From NCBI RefSeq assembly GCF_003286085.1, contig NW_020825338.1, forward strand, positions 930,001 to 994,000: a stretch of 64,000 nucleotides of DNA. Direction: 5' to 3'. The notes beneath the pieces were generated by a model. It worked only from the letters and a program-made list of their open reading frames with translations, did no database searches and had not been told where the DNA came from. Source of the stretch: Drosophila persimilis (taxonomy: Eukaryota > Arthropoda > Insecta > Diptera > Drosophilidae). A program made the position numbers and the translations under genes. This document shows positions 1 to 10,202 of the stretch, one piece after another. Position 1 is the stretch's first letter. Each line of letters opens with the position of its first letter.

Positions 1-1057
1 TCAAAGATTGTCGCTCCAGAATGCAGCTCCAGTTCCAACGGAAAGGGTACACCCAGCACATAGGCAGTCATCTCCCGTTAGGTCAAATCAATCCTTTGAG
101 CAACTCTTTAGGTTATCCGCCAGGGAAAACGCAGCCTTACCAAACTCAGCGTCCCAGCGACCGACTAACTTGTCAGCTCCACCCGAGTCTCAGCAATCAC
201 ATCAGTTGCGCGCGGATCGGATTAGCCAGACAATCGCGAACTGGAAGTTGAGATTCTCAGGGCGCTCCACTATGTCAATAGATGATTTTTTGTATCGCGT
301 CGAAGCTCTGACCAGCCAGACATTAGATAGCAATTTTGAATTGTTATCTCGCTACGCGAGCAACCTGTTCGAAGGAAGCGCGGGTGAATGGTACTGGAGG
401 TATCATAAAAGCGTACCAAGAGTGCGCTGGATTGATCTCTGTATAGCTCTGAGATCGCAGTTTTCGGACGGCAGAACAGATTTAGAAATCAGAACCGCGA
501 TCACTCAGAGGAAGCAGAAACTCAACGAACCGTTTGACAGTTTTTATGAGGCCTTAGTTGCGCTTGCAGACAAGCTTGTGCAGCCCATGACCGAGCAGTC
601 CTTGTTAGAGGTGTTACGAGCAAATCTGCTCAATGACATACAACATGAGATTTTATATGTGCCCATACAGAACATTGTGCAGTTGCGACAAGTGGTACGC
701 AAGCGTGAAAGGTTCATCGAAAACACTGCTAAGCCAATCCCGGCTACTCGACGATTTGTTCCTCGCAATCAGGTGAACGAAATGTCCATCCAAACAGAAG
801 GTCCTGCAGAATCCGATTCGGAAGAAGCTGACGCTTTTGATATCGACGCGATGACGCTTTCTTGCTGGAATTGCAATAAACAAGGCCACCGATATCAAGA
901 GTGCGAAGCAGAGCGTAAGGTGTTCTGTTATGGATGTGGTAAGCGGGACACATATAAACCATCGTGCCGAAAATGTAGCTCGTCAAAAAACGAGTTGGCT
1001 CGTGCACCGCTATCGAGTGCACGCAAATTAGTGTCGAAGGCGACGAATACGGAGTAA
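1..1057 (+). CDS. gag: Gag of Ulysses/Osvaldo-like Ty3/Gypsy retrotransposon, 5' end outside window
   Basis: Structural capsid/nucleocapsid polyprotein of an LTR retrotransposon. The frame is open to the left edge of the window, so the true start lies upstream; the first codons here are not a real start. The middle part (around residues 75-230) is a retrotransposon Gag capsid region with the conserved WKLRFSG and WRYHKS motifs. Near the C-terminus lie two zinc knuckles: CWNCNKQGHRYQEC, then a degenerate CYGCGKRDTYKPSC. The same order occurs in the second element (23323-29300), which supports common family membership. A slippery heptamer lies near the 3' end at 985-991, and the pol frame overlaps gag's last 26 codons, so Pol is probably made by frameshifting. 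The family name is inferred from Gag/Pol style and long LTRs; that this is a Ty3/Gypsy Gag is well supported. Confidence 0.88.
   Translation, partial: QRLSLQNAAPVPTERVHPAHRQSSPVRSNQSFEQLFRLSARENAALPNSASQRPTNLSAPPESQQSHQLRADRISQTIANWKLRFSGRSTMSIDDFLYRVEALTSQTLDSNFELLSRYASNLFEGSAGEWYWRYHKSVPRVRWIDLCIALRSQFSDGRTDLEIRTAITQRKQKLNEPFDSFYEALVALADKLVQPMTEQSLLEVLRANLLNDIQHEILYVPIQNIVQLRQVVRKRERFIENTAKPIPATRRFVPRNQVNEMSIQTEGPAESDSEEADAFDIDAMTLSCWNCNKQGHRYQECEAERKVFCYGCGKRDTYKPSCRKCSSSKNELARAPLSSARKLVSKATNTE
985..991 (+). promoter_or_regulatory. Putative -1 ribosomal frameshift site, gag/pol
   Basis: The bases are AAAAAAC, read in the gag frame as tcA AAA AAC. This is the canonical X XXY YYZ heptamer. 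A one-base slip back enters the frame that is open from 979 to the end of pol at 4281, with no stop. The nearest upstream pol-frame stop is at 976-978, immediately before the site. The same heptamer sits at the equivalent place of the second element (29222-29228). Function is inferred from sequence only. Confidence 0.7.
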
Positions 1058-1095
1058 CCAGGGCAACGTCAAGCTCACTCCCACTACCCCCTGAC

Positions 1096-4000
1096 ATGAT
1101 AACGACCACTATGACACCATTACAGGACGACGATCAGGAAACGACCCCTGCGCCTAGCAAAACTCGAGACCGTAAGCGTAGAAAGCTGTTCCGCACGCAG
1201 AGTAAAAATACACGCAGAGCAATATTAGCCTCTGTTATTAGTAATATAACTGATCTACGACCCTACGCCAATGTCACGCTGTTTGGCAAGACGATAAGTG
1301 GATTGATGGACACAGGCGCCTCAATCAGCTGCCTTGGGGGTAAATTTGCAGAAGAGTTAGCTCGAACAAACCCTGAGGTCAAGCCGATGAAGTCAGCCGT
1401 GCGAACCGCAGATGGGAAAAAGCAAGTTATTCTAGGTAGGATCTCCACACTCATTTGCTTTCGTGGAAATTCAAAACGAATATGTCTTTATCTTGTACCA
1501 TCGTTATCGCAGGAGTTATATCTAGGAATAGACTTTTGGAGAAGCTTTAATCTATTGCCGTTCTTTTTAATGAGCAAAGCGAATAATAACAGTTTGGCGG
1601 CTATAAATTTTGACAACCCGATGCAAATACCTTTGTCGGAATTACAGCAGAAGGAACTAGTAGCGATCGTACAGATGTTCCCTTCGTTTGCCGAAAAAGG
1701 ATTAGGAAAGACAAACTGGCTTACACATGACATAGAAATTTCAGAGACTCGGCCCATAAAACAACGTCACTACGCAGTGTCGCCTGCAGTCGAAAAATGT
1801 ATATACGAAGAATTGGACCGAATGTTAGGCCTTGGTGTGATTGAAGAGTCAGATAGCCCGTGGTCTTCCCCTGTCGTGATTGTGCGTAAGCCAGGTAAGG
1901 TTCGCCTTTGCCTTGATAGCCGGAAAGTTAACGGAGTAACAGTCAAAAATGCTTACCCTATGCCCCTCATTGATGGCATTTTAAGTAGACTTCCAAAAGC
2001 GCAGTTCATTTCAAGCATCGATCTTAAAGATGCTTACTGGCAGATTCCGCTTACCCCAAGGGCTCGGGAGAAGACGGCTTTTGCTGTGCCTGGGAGGCCA
2101 TTATATCAATTCACGGTGATGCCGTTTGGCTTATGCAATGCCCCACAGACCATGTCCAAACTGATGGATAAAGTTATCCCACCATCTTTGCGAAATGAGA
2201 TTTTCATTTATCTCGACGACTTATTGGTGATTTCGGAGTCATTCGAGAAGCACATGTCCGTGTTGAAAGCGCTGGCCGACCGGCTGTCTCAAGCTGGTCT
2301 GACGATAAACGTAGAGAAGAGCAAATTTTGTCTGAAGGAAGTGAAATACCTGGGCCACGTTATAGGGTATGGGATGATACAAACGGATCCCGAAAAAGTT
2401 GCTGCCATTCGGGAGTTTCCAGTGCCTCGATCGGTGAAGCAAGTGCGACGATTTTTAGGAACCACTGGATGGTACCATAAATTTATTAAAAACTATGCTG
2501 GAATTGCTGCCCCAATATCAGATACGCTAAAGAAACGTCGTTCGTTTGTATGGACCAACGAAGCGCAAAGGGCGTTTGAAAGTTTAAAAGACCAAATGTG
2601 TGGGGCGCCAGTCCTACATAGCCCCGACTTTACCATTCCATTTGCCATTCATTGCGATGCCAGCCACACCGGAGTTGGTGGCGTGTTAATGCAAACTGAT
2701 AGCGATGGTAATGACATCCCAATCGCATTCATGTCTCGCAAGCTGAATCAGTGTCAGCGAAACTATTCAGTCACGGAGAAAGAGTGTTTGGCAGCCATAA
2801 TGTGTGTGAAGAAGTTTCGAGCTTATGTGGAAGGGCACGAGTTCTCCATCCATACCGACCATGCATCATTGAAGTGGCTAATGTCACAATCGGACCTAAG
2901 TTCTAGGTTGGCAAGATGGGCTCTCAAATTGCAGGGGTTCAACTTCAAAATTTTCCACCGCAAAGGTAGCCAAAATGTTGTCCCAGATGCTCTGTCGCGA
3001 GTGCACACCGAAGATCTATCTGCATTCAGCTGCGAGGGATTGGTAGACCTGCAGTCGGATTGCTTCAAGTCAGCAGAATGTTTGGAGCTGATACGAAAAA
3101 TGGAATGCAATCAGACACAGATGCCAGACATTAAAGTGATCGATAATCATATATATCGGCGAGCAGAACACGCGGCTGCTGATCAGATCGCTGACGACCT
3201 GTGTTGGAAGCTATGGGTTCCAAAGGAGCTGGTGTCAGATGTACTAAAACAGAGTCACGAACAGTCGTTAGCAGCTCATAGCGGCATTATTAAAACGTTG
3301 GGGAGAGTTCGACGATATTATTATTGGCCAAGTTTAGTAACCGATGTGAGAGCGTTCATAAACAGCTGTTCGGTTTGCAAGTGCACCAAGTACCCGAATC
3401 GTTCGTTACGACCCCCATTAGCTCCAGTGAAGGAAACTCAACGAGTGTTTCAGAAGTTGTTTGTGGATTTCCTGGGTCCGTATCCACGAAGCAAATCCGG
3501 AAACATCGGTATCTTCGTTGTTTTGGACCATCTTTCAAAATATCCGTTTTTAAAACCCGTAAAGAAATTTACAGCGGAGGCGATAACTCGATTTATGGAA
3601 GAGGACCTATTCCATTGCTTCGGGGTACCCGAAGTGGTTGTGTCCGACAATGGAGTACAATTTAAGTCCCATCACTTCAATTCTCTGTTGAAAAAGTACA
3701 ATGTGCAGCATTTTTATAAGGCTGTGTACGCACCTCAAGCCAATGCATCGGAACGCGTTAACCGTTCCGTTATTGCAGCCATTAAAGCTTACATCAAGCC
3801 AGATCAAACTAATTGGGATGAGCAGCTTAGTTCTATTAGTTGTGCCTTACGATCTAGTCTGCATTCAGCCCTAAACGACAGCCCCTATCGGGTTGCATTT
3901 GGACAGCACATGATCACCAATGGAGACACCTATCAGCTCTTACGAAATTTGCAGGTTTTAGAAGATCGTACAGTGAGTTTTGGTCGGGAAGATTCGTTTG

Positions 4001-4281
4001 ATGTGATTCGAAAAACAGCCCAACGAACAATACAAAAACAACACCAACGAAACGAACAGCAGTACAATCTTCGAAGTCGTGACGTAGCGTTCAAGGTTGG
4101 CCAGGAGGTCTACAGACGCAACTTTCAGCAGAGCAATTTCATTAAAGGTTTCAGCGCAAAACTAGCTCCTACTTTTGTAAAAGCTAGAATAAAACGCAGG
4201 CTTGGTCACAGTTATTACGAGTTAGAAGATCCCCAAGGTAGACTTATCGGAAAATACCACGCTAAAGACATAAAGCAGTGA
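1096..4281 (+). CDS. pol: Pol polyprotein (protease, RT, RNase H, integrase) of Ulysses/Osvaldo-like element
   Basis: An uninterrupted 1061-residue polyprotein from the first ATG; the frame is open further upstream to 979, so translation probably enters by frameshift from gag. Domains in order: aspartic protease with DTGA at residues 72-75; reverse transcriptase with the SPWSSPVV and MPFGLCNAP blocks and YLDD near 372; RNase H with HCDAS, TEKEC and HTDHASLKW; integrase with an HHCC zinc finger (residues about 715-770) and catalytic Asp, Asp and Glu in VDFLGP, VSDNG and ASERVN. It ends with a basic GPY/F-like tail. Every catalytic residue I looked for is present, so this copy is young or under constraint. 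No envelope gene follows; the 3' LTR begins 90 bases later. The Ty3/Gypsy assignment is firm; Ulysses/Osvaldo lineage is likely. Confidence 0.93.
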   Translation: MITTTMTPLQDDDQETTPAPSKTRDRKRRKLFRTQSKNTRRAILASVISNITDLRPYANVTLFGKTISGLMDTGASISCLGGKFAEELARTNPEVKPMKSAVRTADGKKQVILGRISTLICFRGNSKRICLYLVPSLSQELYLGIDFWRSFNLLPFFLMSKANNNSLAAINFDNPMQIPLSELQQKELVAIVQMFPSFAEKGLGKTNWLTHDIEISETRPIKQRHYAVSPAVEKCIYEELDRMLGLGVIEESDSPWSSPVVIVRKPGKVRLCLDSRKVNGVTVKNAYPMPLIDGILSRLPKAQFISSIDLKDAYWQIPLTPRAREKTAFAVPGRPLYQFTVMPFGLCNAPQTMSKLMDKVIPPSLRNEIFIYLDDLLVISESFEKHMSVLKALADRLSQAGLTINVEKSKFCLKEVKYLGHVIGYGMIQTDPEKVAAIREFPVPRSVKQVRRFLGTTGWYHKFIKNYAGIAAPISDTLKKRRSFVWTNEAQRAFESLKDQMCGAPVLHSPDFTIPFAIHCDASHTGVGGVLMQTDSDGNDIPIAFMSRKLNQCQRNYSVTEKECLAAIMCVKKFRAYVEGHEFSIHTDHASLKWLMSQSDLSSRLARWALKLQGFNFKIFHRKGSQNVVPDALSRVHTEDLSAFSCEGLVDLQSDCFKSAECLELIRKMECNQTQMPDIKVIDNHIYRRAEHAAADQIADDLCWKLWVPKELVSDVLKQSHEQSLAAHSGIIKTLGRVRRYYYWPSLVTDVRAFINSCSVCKCTKYPNRSLRPPLAPVKETQRVFQKLFVDFLGPYPRSKSGNIGIFVVLDHLSKYPFLKPVKKFTAEAITRFMEEDLFHCFGVPEVVVSDNGVQFKSHHFNSLLKKYNVQHFYKAVYAPQANASERVNRSVIAAIKAYIKPDQTNWDEQLSSISCALRSSLHSALNDSPYRVAFGQHMITNGDTYQLLRNLQVLEDRTVSFGREDSFDVIRKTAQRTIQKQHQRNEQQYNLRSRDVAFKVGQEVYRRNFQQSNFIKGFSAKLAPTFVKARIKRRLGHSYYELEDPQGRLIGKYHAKDIKQ

Positions 4282-4358
4282 CCATCCTAATACAGGTTAA
4301 CGGTTTTCCGCCAAGCGTCTATCACCCTTTGATGTGATTAACACCAAAGTGTGATCTT

Positions 4359-4371
4359 GGCCGGGGGGATT
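4359..4371 (+). promoter_or_regulatory. Polypurine tract of the first Ulysses-like element
   Basis: A G-rich run (GGCCGGGGGGAT) lies just before a TG dinucleotide that begins a long non-coding block. It matches the GGCAGGGGGGAT tract before the LTRs of the second element at 32374 and 36480. This is where plus-strand DNA synthesis would be primed. Confidence 0.65.
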
Positions 4372-5778
4372 TGTAGTGGTTGCTTGTCGGGCGTATAGGA
4401 AAGCCTATCACTTTTCTTCGCCTGAAAGTAGGCCGATGTTATTTGTAAAATTTATATATTTATATTTATATATTTATATATATTATATTATTTATATAAT
4501 TAGATATCACACCTCACCGAGATACTTATTAATTATTAAGTTTATTTCCGATAGTTAGTGTATAGTTAGGTTGGTTTAATTTCTTTTTGTGGTGTTACAT
4601 GTTGAATGTTCCTTGTCATGTGGGGCTAGCGCCACCTAGGGGTGACATTAAGAATATGCGTAAAAACGAAAAAAAAAATCTCCCCACCATTTCCATAACC
4701 GTTCAAGGTGAATGGCGAAGGATCGTGCAAAGGCAGATCCGGAGAACCAAATTTTTGTTGGTCGGTAGATCCGCCCAAATCTTTCTTTCTCCTCGTGGCC
4801 GTACAAGAATTCAGTTGCGCGGTGAGAAAAAAATAATAAAAATAAAATTAAACCACCGTGTGTGAAACAAAAGTGCACTAGATCGAAAAAAAAGAACCCA
4901 AGAAAGCAGATTGGGTTCTAAACGAAAACGTGAGTACCGGCCTTCGACAGTGCTAGGAGCCTCGAAGTTAGATTTTCCGAATTATTCTGTATTTTCCGCT
5001 TTGAGGTCAGCAGCCCCAACACAAAAACACCTGGAGAAAGAGGGAATTAGCACCTCAACCCCCTCCCCCTATTTTCGCAGTGCCAGTTCCAACAGGGTAA
5101 ATATGTGCATTAAGAACTGTTAGAAAAAGTAGCCTGATCAGTATTTTCAAATTCCACATTAGAATCGGCACTTAGTTTGGGAAGTATTCAAAAGCTGCAG
5201 CCCGAGCTTTAAGCCCCCGCACTACGAACCAGCTGATCCACCAAGTCGCGGGCAGTGAACTTTGGCTGCGCGAGGCGAAGACAGCCGTCTGACCGGGCTT
5301 AGTGCGGCGAATTGGCGTAACCGTTTCGCGTTCAAAACCGGGCCAAGAAGCGCGTTAACCCGGAACTTGCAGTCAGCGTAGGACCGAAGCAGCGGAAATT
5401 TTCCTACCGGGCTGGAAAAAAATAGTGCACCACGTGTGTACATAACCTCCCGGCGACCCTGAGTGGTATCGCCTCTCTTGTTCTTCTCGTGATTCGGGCC
5501 TAGCTGTTCAACGTTTAGTTAAAGTGCAGTTGAGGCCAGTGTTTGTCATAGGTGCTCGTTAGTGTCATTATGTAGGCTGAATGTACCCGAAAACAAAAAA
5601 GTAAAGAGATGTGCTCACATACATATGTACACACAGCCCATTGAAAGCCACTGAGGCCAGTAAGATCCCCCCCCGTGACTCGCATTCCCTTGACCCTCGC
5701 AGTCCGTTGATATGTCTGTTTTTGTGTAGTTGGATATACTTAGTGATAATTGTAGACAGAAAAGAAAAACAGAAAAAA
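4372..5778 (+). mobile_element. 3' LTR (at least 5' portion) of the first Ulysses-like element
   Basis: The block starts TGTAGTGG directly after the polypurine tract and holds no gene. It includes an AT-rich stretch at about 4440-4510 and several AATAAA-like sites. A DINE-1 copy begins at 5779, so the natural LTR end is not visible here. The block is 1.4 kb; the related LTRs of the second element are 2.0 kb, so the LTR may resume after the DINE-1, in the 0.5-kb flank at 6903-7410 (inference). The 5' LTR is outside the window, so the right border could not be checked by comparison. Confidence 0.6.
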
Positions 5779-6902
5779 ACGATGGGGAACGTTGTGAGTT
5801 GCTGCGGACACCGCAACTCTACAGTTATACCCGATACTAAGTCAGTATGGCTTTCCTCCGGCAGACGCCGCTAATATTAAACGACACGACAAAGAGTGCG
5901 TGCGAGAGAGACAAAATCAGTCTGAGCGTGACGTCGGGCGCTGCGTAGCCACTGCAAATTGATTTGTTCCTTTTGGCTACAAAAATTATCTGATCTGATC
6001 CAGATTCAGCAATCTGATAGATATGGTCGTTATCTATGATTCCCCGTTTTTAGTTTTCTCGAATCTGCAATATTGTGGATGCAACAGATTTTCGTCCTTT
6101 GTGTGGGCGGAAGGGGGTGGGGCGAAATTTTGAGATACACGTTTTATAGTGAGATCTAAGAGAAGTGCGGATTCCAAATTTGGTTACTCTAGCGTTAATA
6201 GTCTTTGAGATTTGTGAATATCCCCAGATTTGCATCCTTTGCGGGGGCGGAAGGGGGTGTGGCGAAATTTTGAAACAAACTCGTCTCGGTCTGATATATT
6301 AGGAGTGTGGATACCAAATTTGGTTGCTCTAGCTTTTATAGTCTCTGAGATCTAGGCGCTAATGTTTTACTCTAAGCAAAGCCGCCTATGCTACCTGTGT
6401 GTTAGAGAGAGACAGGGCGAGAAAAAATGAAATTGTTTTCTTGATGCTGGCTATAATAGTAATACGATCCAATTTAGATTCTGCAGTCTAAAAGATATGG
6501 TCATTCTCTACGATTCTGCGTTTTTTGTTTTCTCGTATCTTTAAAATTGTGGATGCCACAGATTTTCGCTCTTTGTGGGGGCGGAAGTGGGCGGGGCAAA
6601 GTTTTGAAATATTTTTGTAGCAGTGACATATCACAGAAGTCTGGATTCAAAACATCGTTGCTCTAGCTCTTATAGTCTTTGAGCATTAGGCGCTGAAGGG
6701 GACGGACAGACGGACAGACGGACGGACGGACAGACGGACAGACGGACAGACAGACATGGCTCAATCGACTCGGCTATTGATGCTGATCAAGAATATATAT
6801 ACTTTATGGGGTCGGAAACGATTCCTTCTGGACGTTACACACATCCACTTTTACCACAAATCTAATATACCCCAATACTCATTTTGAGTATCGGGTATAA
6901 AA
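5779..6902 (+). mobile_element. DINE-1/INE-1-like (ISY-type) Helentron-derived element, copy 1
   Basis: Non-autonomous, non-coding repeat of about 1.12 kb. It begins with GGGGAACGTTGTGAG and a 5' hairpin sequence (GAGTTG, CGG, CCG, CAACTC), followed by TATACCCGATACT. It ends with the inverse, AGTATCGGGTATA, giving sub-terminal inverted repeats. Inside are repeated blocks with TTTTCG(T/C)CCTTTG and a GACGGACA minisatellite at about 6705-6756. The segment mentioning ATATATACTTTATGG and ATTGATGCTGATCAAG is the conserved DINE-1/INE-1 3' part known across Drosophila. No transposase or helicase is encoded; mobility would depend on an autonomous Helentron. Confidence 0.85.
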
Positions 6903-7410
6903 ACCACCAACACCTGAAAAGTTTGAAAATGCATTTTGTACAAGTTTAAAAGTTTGAGCTTAAAAGCGTCCGCTCGGCCGGGTCACATCAGCGAACTTAT
7001 GCCATGCAGCACGTGCTGTACGATTTTGTTTTTGGTTTGCAGGTAAAAGCTTAATGCACCCACACACAGCGACACGCCCAGCTACGAAAGATCTTTCGCC
7101 GCGGGAACACAAACAACAACTGAGTGAGCTTTATACTATACCAACAACACTACATTTCTTTGCCTCCCAAAATTCCGCGAGCGTGGCAAAAGCTTCGTTT
7201 TTTTTGCTAGAGCTGTTTGTCGGTCGTTGACCTCACACTTTTAAACTAGTCACAGCTGATTGGCCTTCTGCCTTTACAGTACGATTGGTAAAACGAATAG
7301 TATGTCCAACTACTCCCTGAAGCCGATGTGCTGGGACATGTGTACCTATATGGCGCTGAATTATTATCTTTCTATTTAAGGAAACATCATTAGTTTATAT
7401 CGCAATATAA
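6903..7410. other. 0.5-kb non-coding flank, first of two tandem copies
   Basis: No convincing gene. It lies between two DINE-1 copies and is repeated nearly unchanged at 8544-9051. It contains ordinary-complexity sequence with several AAGCTT sites. Given its position it could be the distal part of the LTR broken by the first DINE-1, but I could not align it to the LTRs at 32387 or 36493. Confidence 0.5.
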
Positions 7411-8543
7411 ACGAGGGGGAACGTTGTGAGTTGCTGCGGACACCGCAACTCTACGGTTATACCCGATACTAAGTCAGTATGGCTCTCCTCCGGCAGACGC
7501 CGCTAATATTTAACGACACGACAAAGAGTGCGTGCGAGAGAGACAGAAAATCAGTCTGAGCGTGACGTCGGGCGCTGCGTAGCCACTGCAAATTGATTTG
7601 TTCCTTTTGGCTATAAAAATGATCTGATCTGATCCAGATTCAGCAATCTAATAGATATGGTCATTATCTATGATTCTGGGTTTTTAGTTTTCTCAAATCT
7701 TCAATATTGTGGATGCAACAGATTTTCGTCCTTTGTGGGGGCGGATGGGGGTGGGGCGAAGTTCTGAGATATACGTTTTATAGTGACATCTTAAAGGAGT
7801 GTGTGCACCAAATTTGGTTACTCTAGCCTTAATAGTCTCTGAGATTTGTGGTTGCCTCAGATTTTCGTCCTTTGCGGGGGCGGAAGGGGGTGTGGCGAAA
7901 TTTGGACAGGAAACGGTCAAGGTCCGATATCACAGGAGTGTGGATACCAAATTTGGTTGCTCTGGCTTTTATAGGTTCTGAGATCCTTGAACTCATATTT
8001 TGCAATTGGCAAAACCGACAATGAAACCTGTGTGTTAGAGTGAGACAGAGCGAGAAAGAGTGAAATTGTTTTCGTGATTCTGGCTGTAATAATTACACGA
8101 TCTGGTTCAGATTTTGCACTCTAGAAGATATAGTCATCTTCTACGATTCTGCGTTTTTAGTTTTCTCGTATCGTCGAAATTGTGGATGCCACAGATTTTC
8201 GCCCTTTGTGGGGGCGGAAATGGGCGGGGCAAAGTTTTGAAATATTTTTGGAGCAGTGACATATCACAGAAGTCTGGATCCAAAACATCGTTGCTCTAGC
8301 TCTTATAGTCTTTGAGCATTAGGCGCTGAAGGGGACGGACAGACGGACAGACGGACGGACGGACAGACGGACAGACGGACAGACGGACAGACAGACATGG
8401 CTCAATCGACTCGGCTATTGATGCTGATCAAGAATATATATACTTTATGGGGTCGGAAACGATTCCTTCTGGACGTTACACACATCCACTTTTACCACAA
8501 ATCTAATATACCCCAATACTCATTTTGAGTATCGGGTATAAAA
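7411..8543 (+). mobile_element. DINE-1/INE-1-like element, copy 2
   Basis: Starts ACGAGGGGGAACG and ends AGTATCGGGTATAAAA, with the same 5' hairpin, sub-terminal inverted repeats and GACGGACA minisatellite (8334-8395) as copy 1. Internally it diverges more from copy 1 (for example in the block around 7780-8060) than the two following flanks diverge from each other. This fits unequal exchange between nearby DINE-1 copies more than a simple recent duplication. Confidence 0.85.
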
Positions 8544-9051
8544 ACCACCAACACCTGAAAAGTTTGAAAATGCATTTTGTACAAGTTTAAAAGTTTGAGC
8601 TTAAAAGCGTCCGCTCGGCCGGGTCACATCAGCGAACTTATGCCATGCAGCACGTGCTGTACGATTTTGTTTTTGGTTTGCAGGTAAAAGCTTAATGCAC
8701 CCACACACAGCGACACGCCCAGCTACGAAAGATCTTTCGCCGCGGGAACACAAACAACAACTGAGTGAGCTTTATACTATACCAACAACACTACATTTCT
8801 TTGCCTCCCAAAATTCCGCGAGCGTGGCAAAAGCTTCGTTTTTTTTGCTAGAGCTGTTTGTCGGTCGTTGACCTCACACTTTTAAACTAGTCACAGCTGA
8901 TTGGCCTTCTGCCTTTACAGTACGATTGGTAAAACGAATAGTATGTCCAACTACTCCCTGAAGCCGATGTGCTGGGACATGTGTACCTATATGGCGCTGA
9001 ATTATTATCTTTCTATTTAAGGAAACATCATTAATTTATATCGCAATATAA
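8544..9051. repeat. Second tandem copy of the 0.5-kb flank
   Basis: Near-identical to 6903-7410 with an offset of 1641 bases; one visible change is near the end (ATTAGTTTAT against ATTAATTTAT). No gene. Confidence 0.8.
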
Positions 9052-9777
9052 AATATCGTATATGCACTTATAACTATTTATACTGATCGTATTTATTAAT
9101 CTAAATATTCCCTAGAATTAATAGCTATATCTCTTGTGACGCTTTTCGTTCCTACTTTTGTCCATTTAGCCTTGTCTTGGAGTTCGCTGTTAGTGTTTTT
9201 TTTGTAACATGAGGGTATCTGAATATAGTTTCTAATAAAATGATTGTTAAGATGAATATGTGCTAGACGTTACCGTATTTGGGGGAACCATGCCGCTCGG
9301 GAGCGAAATAGGATGACCAATACCGGACACTCCAGGGATCCTGATATTATTATTGGCCTTTTCAGGATCATGGTAGGGTGGGCGTGGCACGACTCCGTGC
9401 CAGCAAAACAGAGATGTCCGACGCGGTGGTAGATCCCTATTCCTTCTCTATACTATATTTGCCCAAATATACTTACCGAACCCCTAACGATCCTTTCCTT
9501 GTCTGTCCCTCTCCCATTCCCAAAAAGAGTACGCGAATTTTAATAAAATAATACCAGCAGGAACGAAGCAACCTAACTGGAGGGTTACCCCAAAGAACCC
9601 ATCCCCATTTCCGACCAGAGACCAGCCGTGGAAGCGAGCGCGTACTCCTTCTCAGTTAGCCGACCACCAGCTTCATTGTGCGAAGATTCTCTTCGTGACT
9701 CGTTACAGGTTAGCGGTCCCTCTCCTGGGAGATGTACATAGTGACAGAGTGTGACATAGTGACATAGTGTATATAGT
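9052..9777. other. Unassigned non-coding interval
   Basis: No gene recognised. The first 200 bases are AT-rich with AATAAA sites. From about 9270 to 9570 the composition changes, and it ends with AATAAAATAATA, which could be the 3' tail of a degraded plus-strand retroelement. A short GTGACATA-type tandem repeat lies at about 9728-9777, right at the edge of the LOA remnant. Confidence 0.4.
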
Positions 9778-10200
9778 GACAGACTGATTTTGTAGTCTGC
9801 CCAGTGGCTCTCCTCGTACGCGCTGTTGGCCCTGTTGAAGAGGGTCCTGCAGCTTTTACGTAGGATGTCTATTTGTTTTGACCACCAGGGGGGTTTCTTT
9901 TTCCCCCTAGGTTTGCTAGAGGGGCATGCTGCCGCGAAGGCTTTGTTGCATGCTTCTGTGAACCTGTTCACTAGACGATCTAGGTCGTCTTTTGTGTCCG
10001 GGCATGTTGGTGCTTTGGAGGGGACCAAGTCCTCCAGTTGGCTTTCCTGGGATTAATATAGTCATTAGGTTTCGACACTCGAGGGTATGGTCTCGATGTA
10101 TCTGTAGTCAGAGAAAGACTGGTCATCAAGGACTTGCCAACTCTTGACTATGTCTAACAGTTTGTGAGACACTAAGGTGAGGTCAATAACCTCCTGTCAA
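9778..10200 (-). pseudogene. ORF2 endonuclease C-terminal remnant of LOA element A
   Basis: Reads VIDLTLVSHKLLD, then SFSDYRYIETI, then KPPWWSKQI and a basic helix before the match stops. The equivalent position in other copies reads FSDHRYVET, so the catalytic histidine of the endonuclease fold is replaced by tyrosine. The frame is broken between the two parts. It is separated from the N-terminal part by DINE-1 copy 3. Not functional. Confidence 0.72.
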
Positions 10201-10202
10201 TT

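Noticed and set aside
5091..5440. Possible tRNA or structured RNA in the first LTR's GC-rich part
   Set aside because: No cloverleaf with A and B boxes could be recognised by eye.
6705..6756. GACGGACA tandem repeats as a CRISPR-like array or satellite
   Set aside because: This is the internal minisatellite of DINE-1, present at the same place in each copy; there are no unique spacers.
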